From assembly GCF_963584025.1 (NCBI RefSeq), contig NC_083627.1, positions 12,416,153 to 12,480,152 of the forward strand: DNA of 64,000 nt, written 5' to 3'. The DNA comes from Labrus mixtus (taxonomy: Eukaryota; Chordata; Actinopteri; Labriformes; Labridae). The position numbers were made by a program, and so were the translations under genes. Positions 45,301-54,422 of the stretch are shown piece after piece. The first letter of the stretch is position 1; each line of letters begins with the position of its first letter. A model generated the notes under the pieces. It was not told where the DNA came from. It was given only the letters and a program-made list of their open reading frames with translations, and searched no databases.

Positions 45301-47036
45301 GTACCAGACTTTGGCAAGCAAGCTCCAGGTAGTGACACGCTGATACTACCTACCACATGGCCCCTAAAAGCCCACACATCTAAAATGCAACTACTTCTGG
45401 CGCCAATATTACAGGATACATACATATATTAGATTATACATGTTTAAAGGTGCACTGTGTAGATTTGGTGGTGAAATTTGAAAGTTGGAGAAGTGAAACA
45501 ATTCTTTAATATATTTTCTGAACTGAATACACAAACTTTATTCAAATAAAAAAAATGGGTCCCTGGAACACTGTTTGGAGTTATAAAGCTACCAGGAGAG
45601 TTACGGTTTCACTGTTGTGGGCCCCCCACCATAACTTCTCCAGTAGCATTTTATCTTCAAACAGTGTTACAGGGACCACATTTTCATCTGAGGACAGTTT
45701 GTGTATAGGGTTATGATGAACATATACCACATAATCTGTACATTTCTCCAACTTTCACATTTCTCTACCAAAACTACATAGTGCACCTTTATAAATGTAA
45801 GTAAATGGAACACAAATATGCAATTTGAAGCTAAACATTTACAAAATGCCAGGGCATTTTGTCCTAGACTTTTGATAATAAGGTTGTGGATGAATAACCA
45901 CTTTAATCAACATAAAAAAAACTACTGATATTTGACAAAAGTGGCCTCTAACAGAAAGACATAGAAGTCAAATAGTGTAACCGGTTACACCATTTGACAT
46001 TTCCACTTCAAATCAAATTTGACAGGCATTATCATTGAGACCTATGTAAGCACATTTCCTGGTGTGAACATTTCAAATCTAATTTTCCAAGTGAATACAA
46101 TTTTTTATAATTATCATAAATTGTCAAAAATCAAAAATGTTTTTCTGAGGTCATACCATTTGACACACCTGACCACGCCCTTAAAATGTCAAATTATCTC
46201 ATGTTTTAAAGAGAGTTGTTAAACTTGTCCTGCAGCAGTCAGGACCATCAGGGGTTCTTCTTTGTGATATCACTTCTTGTCACATGATATGATGAATATA
46301 TGAACAAAATGGCTCCTTCGATGGTGGTTACACCATGTTGACAATTTGGTACTTGACTGGGTGACACGATTTCCCTGAATTAATCATAATAATATGAACA
46401 ATGATGTTCCATCACTTTTATTTAATATTGAACAGATCTATTGTAAGATTATGCCAGACAGTGTTATATAAAATTTAACCTTTTTAAAGCAAGTTTAATT
46501 CTTCGGTACGAAGTTTCAACAGTTACACTACTTAGACATTTTTGCCTACATACCCCAAATATTCTCTAAAAATTAATAATAAATCTAAATTTTAGACTAG
46601 GCACTTAAAACAATGGATGAAAGCATGTCATTTGTGCATTTATTTTAAAATGACAAGCCTTTAAATTTTAACTAAACCTTATGGACAATGAGCGTCACAT
46701 TGACCCTGAATCTTTAAGTCAGATAAATAAATCGGATGGTACAGAGGCTCGTTTAAAGTCAGAAAACGTGTCAGTCACCAATGAATGAGGCAGGAGCAGA
46801 GGATGGTCATCTGTTTCCAGTGAGAATAAAAAGAAGAAGGACAAACCTGCTGTGTGTAACTCGAGGTCCCGGCTGAAATCCTCTTCCAGTCCAATGTTTT
46901 TATCCTGATTCTCTTCAGATCGATCAAGTCGCTCCTCGTACTCTGCTATCGTTTTCTCTAACAGCTCAAATATCTCCTCAGCAGCTGCAGTCAGTCTCTG
47001 GTTGACAAAAGATCTCAGCATTTGGACTTTAGACAT
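42351..47036 (-). CDS. Zinc-finger gene 6, C2H2, two exons (394 aa predicted), six fingers
   Basis: Exon 1 is 47,036-46,847 (MSKVQMLRSFVNQRL ... ELHTA, donor G|GTTTGT). Its C-terminal third differs from the paralogs (ENQDKNIGLEEDFSRDLEL). Exon 2 is 43,345-42,351 after ACTTTCAG, joining as E-VQQLLVRKEEFP. Fingers lie at about 225-385. Helix positions -1,2,3,6 are QRSN, WRDT, QSHL, VKSD, QGAR and REHN, the last being H-x-C (VKNHKC). Fingers 1-5 correspond one to one with those of genes 3 and 7, but the specificity positions have changed. The 3.5-kb intron contains a non-autonomous transposon with a nested MITE. Gene 7 starts 1.3 kb away in the opposite direction. Confidence 0.85.
44072..46707. 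mobile_element. Non-autonomous DNA transposon in the intron of gene 6, containing a nested MITE
   Basis: Left end AGGGTCAGTG..., right end the inverse of AGGGTCAATGTGACGC; the inner parts (ATAAGGGTT / ATAAGGTTT) also pair with gaps. A word of the form GGTTACACCANTTGAC recurs at both sides: 44,256-44,272, 44,550-44,597 (two tandem), 45,977-46,003 (a palindrome GTGTAACCGGTTACAC), 46,320-46,346 and 46,515-46,536. No transposase frame is visible; the frame at 45,001-45,432 has no recognised motif. An unrelated MITE is inserted at 45,443-45,791. The terminal repeats are weaker than those of the gene 4 element, so the limits are provisional. Confidence 0.55.
45443..45791. mobile_element. Palindromic MITE, second copy, nested
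   Basis: TTAAAGGTGCACTGTGTAG on the left and the inverse CTACATAGTGCACCTTTA on the right, with inner GAAAGTTGGAGAAGTG pairing. Same family as 11,126-11,471 but in the opposite orientation. Confidence 0.85.
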
Positions 47037-47365
47037 TTTTTTAAACAACTTATCCTGCGAACACACTTCGTTAAAGACACATTTAACAATTATTTAACTG
47101 TTCCTTTTCCAGCTGGCAGGCTAAGCTAACGGCGTCATCTTGGTAGAGCACCAAGAAATAATGAAGACGTATTAATTCATTAATTAATTAAAGAGCATAC
47201 GGTCTACTGTGTCGTGTTCATATTTACCTTTTTAAGTTTAAAAACTATTAATAAAAGCTATAAACGTTGAAATCATGAGGCCTTGTAGCCGACCTCTTAG
47301 TCTGTAATATTTACAGTCTATGGTTTCCATCCAGCAAGAAATCAACATCCGGTTCCACGTCCCTT

Positions 47366-47432
47366 GTTCGTCTTCTGTAAGTGTATTAGTGGATCACAAA
47401 CCAAGGTTTAGGTACATATCGCCCCCTACTGG
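47366..47432 (-). promoter_or_regulatory. Promoter module (CTCF-like core) of zinc-finger gene 6
   Basis: On the minus strand CCAGTAGGGGGCGAT (47,432-47,418), followed by GATCCACTAATACACTTA and CAGAAGACGAAC. The core begins 382 bp before the start codon and is oriented with the gene. A SINE-like tail lies immediately outside it. Confidence 0.6.
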
Positions 47433-47447
47433 GGAGGCTGTGGTATC

Positions 47448-47525
47448 AATCAATCAATCAATCATTATTTGTACAGCGCCAATTCATAACAAATGTTATC
47501 TCGAGATGCTTTACAAAAGAACATA
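47448..47525 (-). mobile_element. SINE-like retroelement tail with (TTGA)n end
   Basis: 'atcaatcaatcaatcaatca' then 'ttatttgtacagcgccaatt', 'aaatgttatctcgagatgct', 'ttacaaaag'. The same sequence in the other orientation, ending ATTGATTGATTG, lies at 60,240-60,316. Head not identified. Confidence 0.65.
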
Positions 47526-47910
47526 TGGGATAATATGCAGGAAGGATTTCTCCTTATAATGTGAATATAATATATATAATATAATTATGTGTTTAGCTCA
47601 TTAATTTAAGTCTTACTACTAACATCTACGTACATAATAATATCAATACACAAAGTAACATTTATATTTGTTCCATAGCCTACAAACATGCCACCAAAAT
47701 AAATCAAAAGTCCATTGAACACACTGAAAATAACTTTACTAAATAGTATTGTGAGCGACGTTTCGCCTGTATATTTGTTCTTTAACTCTAAATACAAGTC
47801 TTAATTCTTTAATTTAGAGTATTTGTTTTAATGTGGACCTTTTGCAGTTATAATAAAATCAATATGACCCATCCCTTGTTTAGACTCGTGTGTTGTCATT
47901 ACACTCCGGA

Positions 47911-47997
47911 ACAGTGGGTGGCAGCGCGTCATAATTGGGGGCGGGGCCTCCCGTGGGAAGCCTTTTGCTAACCACCAATACCATGGATGAAGAAGAA
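47911..47997 (+). promoter_or_regulatory. Promoter module (CTCF-like core) of zinc-finger gene 7
   Basis: ACAGTGGGTGGCAGC at 47,911-47,925, then a GGGGGCGGGGCC GC box not seen in the other copies, CTAACCACCAATACC and GATGAAGAAGAATG. The core ends 410 bp before the start codon. Confidence 0.5.
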
Positions 47998-48334
47998 TGT
48001 TGCCGGAAGTAATTGCGTTTAAAGACACTCCTAACGTGACAGTAGGTTTCAGTCAGAGTGAAGCTGTAGGGTCTGTGTGCTAAGGAACTGTTTAAGCGAA
48101 CTTCCTTTATGAAGGATCCTTCCTTTTTTATTTTTTTTTATTTTTTTTTTACAAAGTTTCGTGATGTTTCATGTTTCCTTTGTGTGCATTTTTTTTTTTT
48201 GGCTCATAACGACTCAGGAAGCTAAGGATGTTAGCTTAGCCTTTTAGCTGGAAACAGACGCCACGCAGTGAGTTTCAGGTCGACCAGGCTGCTCTGGGTC
48301 AGAGTGTTTCTGGAGGAAAAACGGAGAGAAAAAA

Positions 48335-51300
48335 ATGTCTAAAGTCCAAATGCTGAGATTTTTCGTCAACCAGAGACTGACCGCGGCGGCTGAAGAGATA
48401 TTTGAGCTTTTTGAAAGGACGACAGCAGAGTACGAGGAGGAACTCTGTCGTTTAAGAGAGAAACACGGACACAATGAACAACCGGACTCTGAAGTCGAGC
48501 TACACAGAACAGGTTTGTACATTGTATTCTCACTTTAGATCACCTGTCACCACCGGCTCTTCTTCAAATGTTTCCGAGGACCTGGTGTGAAATACACTGC
48601 CTCCTGTCCAACAAAAAAAACCTGGATTTAACTAAGCAAATAGTTAAGAGCCTCCCATTGGATAATAACTGCATGGGCGATTATCTTTCAGCTGGCAACA
48701 AGTTATTTAACCCCAACTGATGCAATGAGTAGCTTCTCATTTCTTAAACTTCTATGTTGAAAGACCCATCCTGTGGTCGTGGAAAAGATGTTAAGTCTGT
48801 TTGAGAAGGGTCAAATCATTGGCTTGCATCAAGCAGAGAAAACATCTAAGGAGATTGCAGAAACTACTAAAATTGGGTTAAGAACTGTCCAACGCATTAT
48901 TAAAAACTGGAAGGAAGATTTCCCCTGAGTGATCAGGGTAAGAAGAGAGGCAGATGAAGTGATGCACCCATCATGCCTAGTGTCTACTGTACAAGCCTGT
49001 AGGGGGCAGTGCTATGATCTGGGGTTGCTGCAGTTGGTCAGGTTCAGCAACATTATGTGCCCAAAGAATGAGGTCAGCTGACTACCTGAATATACTGAAT
49101 GACCAGGTTATTCCATCAATGGATTTTTTCTTCCCTGATGGCATGGGGGAATTTCAAGATGACAACAGCAAGATTCATCGGGTTCAAATTGTGGTGGAGT
49201 GGTTCAGGGTCCATGAGACACCACAGAGTCCAGACCTTAACCCCATTGAGAATCTTTGGGATGTCCTGGAGAAGACTTTGCGCAGTGGTTCCGACTCTCC
49301 CATCATCAATACAATTTATTGGTGAAAAATGAATGTGACACGGGACGGAAATAAATCTTGTGACATTGCAGAAGCTTATCGAAACAAATGCCACAGCGAA
49401 TGCGTGTCGTAATCAAAGCTAAAGGCGGTCCAACGAAATATTAGAGTGTGTGTTTTTTTTGGCCAGGCGGTGTATGTTCCTGCTTTAAACAAAAACGGTT
49501 TGTCGTCCGTTGACAGGAATTATCTAGAGCTGGGAAATTAATAAATGAATGCACCAGTACTGTGTTTGTACTTTCAGCCCCAGCAAAGAGGTTGTAGGAG
49601 CTGTAATCTGTAATATCTGCGTGATTTTTGTTCCATTGAACTCCTTTTTTGGGGTTTGATATCATTTCCAGTAATCTGCACCTGGGTTTGGTTTTACCTT
49701 TTATTTAAACCGTATACCTGGAGTCAGACATTTTGGGGAATTTTGTGCAGGAATATGTTGTCATTCTTTTGTTCAAAACGGGTCTGATACGGTTTAAGCA
49801 CACAAAAGCCAACGGGGTCTCTTAGCATAATTTTTCAATCTTCAGTGGCTACACGGGTTAAAGAAATCGTCTTGTCACTCGTTATTTTATATTTTGGAGC
49901 GTAGAAAAATCAGCGAGGAATGATAAGGTCGGAGCATATGTTTTGCTGCTGCAATAAAAATGTTAAATGTTTAGAAAGGTTGAGTTTTCTGACTGAACTA
50001 ACAAGCAGTGTAGTCAAACATTTTAAGCCCATTCTTTTTTTTATTTGGTGTAAAGATAATTAAAAGCTGTAAAAAGAAAACTAAACAAAGCAGTTCTATA
50101 TTAAAAACTGAACATTGTTTTCAACTCTAAAGAAACTGTTTAATCAATTGAAAGGGTAGCAGGCCAAGCTTCCAATCCCGTAGGGGCATTTGGGGGATTT
50201 GAGCTGATTGTAACTAATCTCATTTACATGCAGGTTTAGATCCAGGCTTTAAAAGAAAAATGTGGTTATATGATGACGTTTAAAAACCACCCAGATCTAA
50301 AAGGTAACAGTGACGTGACTGACAACAATGAGGAAGTAATCAACTATAAATGTTAGAACGTCGAGCCTCCTGGTTGAAAGAAAACACCAAAAACTCAAAA
50401 TCTCTGCTGCTTTTTAACTGAGCACGTCTACAGCAGGTCTAAATGTTTGACTGCGGTGTAAATATTACTCACCGCGAATTAGCACACAGACTGTCCAGTT
50501 ATAGGCTTTCTTTTTTTTTATCATTCTCCACAGACATCCAGCAGCTGATGGTGAGAAAGGGAGAGGTTCCCTCTGAGCAGCAGGAGAGGAGCTCCAGTCT
50601 GAACCAGGAGGACCAAACAGAGCCGCCGAATATTAAAGAGGAAATGTGGACTGATGAGGAGGGAGAGCAACTTCAAGAGCCGTGGGACACTGATATCATC
50701 AAGTTCACATTCACTCCTGTCCCTGTGAAGAGTGAAGATGATGACAAGAAACCTCAGTCCTCAGAGCGTCATGAAGATCAAACTGAAGAGAGCAGAGACA
50801 CACAGCATTTGAAAACAGCTGATGGAGAGGACTGTGAAGGATCAGAACCAGCAAGGAACCTAAATCTAGACAGATATTTAACACCAGCTTCTCAACATAT
50901 AATTTCAAACTCCACTGAATCTGAAATGTATGACAGATGTTTTGATAGGGTGGTTACCACTATCCCTCTGTCAGGTTTAAACTGTTTGCAAGCTGTTGAA
51001 GAACCTGTAAGTGAACTGGAATGTAAAACTGGGAAAACATCAATTAACTCTTCTGAATGTGTTTTAAGCTTTGGACCAAATGGAAAACAGCGCGAACAGA
51101 GCAGAATCCAAACCGAAGTGAAACCATTCCGTTGCTCAATTTGTGGTAAAAGATTCTCTGACAAGGCCTCCCTAATAAATCATGTGAGCATTCATTCAGA
51201 ACAAAAACGTTTCAGCTGCTCCGTTTGTAAAAAAAAGTTTCATTGGAAAAAAGACATTTTGACACACATGAGAACCCATACAGGAGAGAAACCCTACAGC

Positions 51301-51756
51301 TGCTCTTACTGTGGCTCAGGGTTTACACAGAGCTCCCATTTGGTCGCACACTTAAAGGTCCATACAGGAGAAAAACCTTTCACCTGCTTAGTTTGTAGTG
51401 CAAGTTTCAGTATCAAAAAAAGTTTGGTCGAGCACATGAGAATCCACACGGGAGAGAAACCATTCGACTGTTCGGTTTGTGGTAAAAGATTTGCACAAAA
51501 GGGACATATGAGACGACACTTGACTGTTCACACGGGAGAGAGACCATTTATCTGTTCGGTTTGTGGGAAAGGATTTACACAGAATGTAAGTCTGAAAAAT
51601 CACCTGACTGTCCACACGGGGGAGAAACCGTTTAAATGCAACTTGTGTGACAAAACATTCACTCGGCTGGAGTACGTCAAGAAACACAACGTCAAGAAAC
51701 ACAAGTGTGTCGGTGAGAGCAGCAGAAATAACCAAAGCTGTAGAGATGATTGTTGA
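48335..51756 (+). CDS. Zinc-finger gene 7, C2H2, two exons (466 aa predicted), seven fingers
   Basis: Exon 1 is 48,335-48,512 (MSKVQMLRFFVNQRL ... ELHRT, donor G|GTTTGT). Exon 2 is 50,534-51,756 after TTCTCCACAG, joining as D-IQQLMVRKGEVP. Fingers span about residues 260-452; helix positions -1,2,3,6 are DASN, WKDT, QSHA, IKSE, QGHR, QVSN and REYK. In the last finger a 15-bp tandem duplication (51,676-51,705) gives VKKHNVKKHKC, which supplies a second histidine and turns the family's H-x-C end into C-x2-C-x12-H-x4-H. The intron holds a Tc1 element (48,595-49,472). AATAAA lies at 52,011. It is divergent from gene 6 and is its close relative by finger order. Confidence 0.9.
48595..49472 (+). 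mobile_element. Tc1/mariner element, internally deleted, in the intron of gene 7
   Basis: The ends read CACTGCCTCCTGTCCAAC and the inverse of CACCGCCTGGCCAA, each next to a TA target site (48,593-94; 49,473-74). Transposase remnants on the plus strand: an HTH part (LFEKGQIIGLHQAEKTSKEI in broken form, near 48,795), then MIWGCCSWSGSATLCAQ, FQDDNSKIHR (second catalytic Asp) and PDLNPIENLWDVLEKTLR (Glu) at 49,014-49,325. At 878 bp it is about half the usual length; the segment around the first catalytic Asp is missing. Confidence 0.9.
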
Positions 51757-53100
51757 GCCGTTTTGTTTCAAAAGTGATCGAAACAGTGAGCGCAAAACTT
51801 AACTCCACCTTCATCAGTTTGTTGTGCCTTCTTATTTTTCAGCTGCGTGGTCTTTTCTGTTTCAGGCACAATCCTTTTGGCCTTACATGTTCTCTGATTT
51901 AATATTCATTTAAATTGTGTAAAACTATTTTACATCAACTTATGTCTACATTTGTTTTACAATGTTATGTGTATGAAACGGTTTACTAAACACTTTATAA
52001 AACAAGGTTAAATAAAATGGACTCTCCTGGACTCAAATTCAATCAGTTTGTATTTTTTTTTTAGCGCCAACACGTTATCTGCAGACATTTAGTAAAAAAA
52101 AAAAAAAAAAGAGCAGAGGTCAACATCATTCTCTTTGTGTTATTTATAAAGACCCAACATTAAGCCACAATGAGCACAGCACTTTGCAACATTTAGCAAA
52201 GTTACAGAGAAACCAGCTGAAAGCTCGAGCAGAACCAGACTCATGATGAACAGCCGTCTGCCGAAACTGTGTCAGGGTTAAGAGGAGATAGAGAGACGGA
52301 GAAAAACTAAATTAATAAAACAGATTGTAGCTACAATGTCAGTAATCATTTTTAAGGTATGTGTAGCATTAGCAGTAACAACAAAGTATGATAACAGACT
52401 CATCATTCTCATTAACATTAGCAACTATAAAGGTGATGAAATCAAGAGGACCGGTATTGGTTGTTATAGAGGTTGAAGTTGAGCAGCTCTAAGATTTACT
52501 CTAAAATGTGACGTACGGCTGATATTAAGATATATATAAATATATATATTACGATATTAGATATTATTGACCGGTAGCTTTGCTAAGTTGGCTGCCCGGC
52601 TACCGGCACTGTTTCCCGGCTTGAGAACGGGACTTCAGTCCACCAGGATTTTGAACTTGTCAGGCCCGGGGCAGAGGGCTCTCCGTGGGTGAAGTGTCAG
52701 TGTTTGATGACAGGGAGTAATGTTAAACTGTAGCAACGAGATGAGTGGCGAGTTCAACACGGACTCCGGGGATGGTAAAAGCACAAAGCGTCAGGCTGAG
52801 AAAGCGGGTGCAGAGGGATGAGTTGCAGCTGGAGCTCATAGTCCCAGAGGTAGCACTACCTCCAGACATCCCGGGGCTAACAGCCACAGACCCACACTCG
52901 GCTCTCGTCCCCCGATGTCAAAATCCCGGTCGGACTCGCTTTAATCTCCGCGTTTCATTAACAGTGAAGTTATTCTGTGTCTTTCAACGATACAACTTCC
53001 CCTATCTAAACATAACTTTCTGTTCCTAGCTGTCTCTCTTACTCGCTCCCGTAAATAAACAGATCCACAGCGCCCCTACAGGCCTGGAGCACTTCCGTTT
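51757..53100. other. Intergenic region downstream of gene 7
   Basis: 3' flank of gene 7 up to about 52,020. 52,570-53,000 is GC-richer than its surroundings, with a frame at 52,745-53,029 of no recognised family. It might be an old promoter or 5' exon, but nothing confirms this. Confidence 0.3.
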
Positions 53101-53269
53101 AAGGCTGAACTTGTGTTTGCAGTTGTTTTCTGGTTGTGTGTGACTCAAGTTTCGTTTGTGTCTTTGCATTTGTTGTTGTAGTTTGCATTTGCTTTTGAAT
53201 GTGCAGCGTTTCTATATATGCTGCGCGTTTTTCTAAATTGTATGTCGTTTCATCAGTTGCTGATTGTTT

Positions 53270-53480
53270 GACCCCTACCGGCCACCGCATTTACTTCGCA
53301 CCAAAAATAAGAAGTAATCCAACATTTTAACAAAATGGAAATAGTTGAACATGTGCCGAGGAAAGAAGTATATTTACGGATTTCTTCTAGATGGATTTTT
53401 AAGTATTTAGAAAAAGAAACCTGAAGATCACCTCAGTGGTCGAAACCAGCTTTTTCCACCTCAGACTGTAACCACATTTT
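53270..53480 (+). repeat. Segment homologous to 62,330-62,522
   Basis: 'aacaaaatggaaatagttga', then 'acatgtgccgaggaaagaag' and 'gatcacctcagtggtcgaaa' pair with near-identical words at 62,407-62,522. In both copies a CCGCCACC- or GGCCACCGC-type word lies just upstream. It may be a duplicated first exon/promoter (the shared frame starts MEIVEHVP/MP) or an unclassified repeat. Confidence 0.5.
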
Positions 53481-53559
53481 CTGCTTTCACCCTGCTGGAA
53501 AAAGGACTAAAAGTATCTCTGCAGCTTCATCTAATTCCTCTGCTTTATGACACTTCTGT

Positions 53560-53645
53560 TGTTGTACATGATACAGGTGATGTATCTTTTAATACAAACA
53601 CTGCAACTGAATGTTTTCTCCTCTGTGTTGATGATGATCACTGCG
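53560..53645 (-). pseudogene. Zinc-finger relic
   Basis: The minus strand reads INTEEKTFSCSVCIKRYIT, i.e. an inter-finger linker and the first half of a C2H2 finger of the cluster type, then runs into unrelated sequence. Confidence 0.65.
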
Positions 53646-53779
53646 TGTGACTGCAAATCTTCCTCATCCTCAAATATCTCAATCCGGAAACGTGCAGCAA
53701 CAGCGGTGAAAATCATGCACATACTTCATCAAACAAGGTAGGATGGCAATCGGACAAGGAATCAACTGCAAGAGAAGTG

Positions 53780-54180
53780 AGTCTTCAGGTGTGTATTTTA
53801 AAACGTTACAGAGAGTCTGCTGATCGTGTCTAATGGCACGTTGTTCCACAGCCTCTGTGTAGCTCCAGAAAAGTTCCTATGCCTGAAAATCTTAGAGGTT
53901 AGAAGTCCATGATGTGATGATCTGAGGGGCCTAGTCGTACTGTATGGTGATAAGAGTTCTGTGATCTAAATTGGAGCAGGGCCATGAAGGGCTTTCAACA
54001 TAAGCAAGAGAATTATGTCTGGGTTTCTTTTCCGAACTGGGAGCTGGTGCAAGGATGCCAAAAGAGGGGTTATGTGATCCTATTTTTTCATCTGCAAAGG
54101 AGTCTGGCTGCAGCATTTTGAACAAAATGTAGACGGTGTGTAGAAGTCTGATTAATATCAAAATAGTGAATCGCAGTAGT
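53780..54180 (-). repeat. L2-like LINE-associated repeat
   Basis: 'gagcagggccatgaagggct', 'ttccgaactgggagctggtg' and 'ggctgcagcattttgaacaa' are words of a very common fish interspersed repeat that I associate with L2-type LINEs, here reading on the minus strand. Not coding. Confidence 0.5.
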
Positions 54181-54324
54181 GGAGTTTGGAGGTTATCAAG
54201 GCATGGCGTGGATGTTGTCTTGCCCAAGGAGACTCTGACATGTGGCTACAGGAGCTGGGGATTAACCCGGACCCTCCGGTTAAGAGACGACCAACTCTAC
54301 TGCATGTACAGCCGAGTGTTGTCT

Positions 54325-54410
54325 CAGATCTCACAGCAAAGGGAACACGTGAAAGGTCTCTCTTCTGTGTGGATCCGTACATGTATCTCTGCTCTTGTTG
54401 GAAATCTATT
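54325..54410 (-). pseudogene. Zinc-finger relic
   Basis: The minus strand reads EIHVRIHTEERPFTCSLC then a stop: the end of one finger, a TEERPF linker and the first cysteines of another. It is wedged between the L2-like repeat and the gypsy relic. Confidence 0.6.
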
Positions 54411-54422
54411 TTTTTTTTACAT

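Noticed and set aside
45001..45432. 143-codon plus-strand open frame inside the gene 6 intron element
   Set aside because: Composition is unlike a transposase and no motif is recognised. It contains internally repeated words ('cagcattgccaccttc'), suggesting repeat sequence.
49116..49394. Minus-strand open frame over the Tc1 element
   Set aside because: It is the antisense shadow of the transposase remnant on the plus strand.
52745..53029. GC-rich stretch with a 94-codon frame
   Set aside because: It could be an old promoter or first exon, but no splice partner, no family similarity and no second exon could be found.
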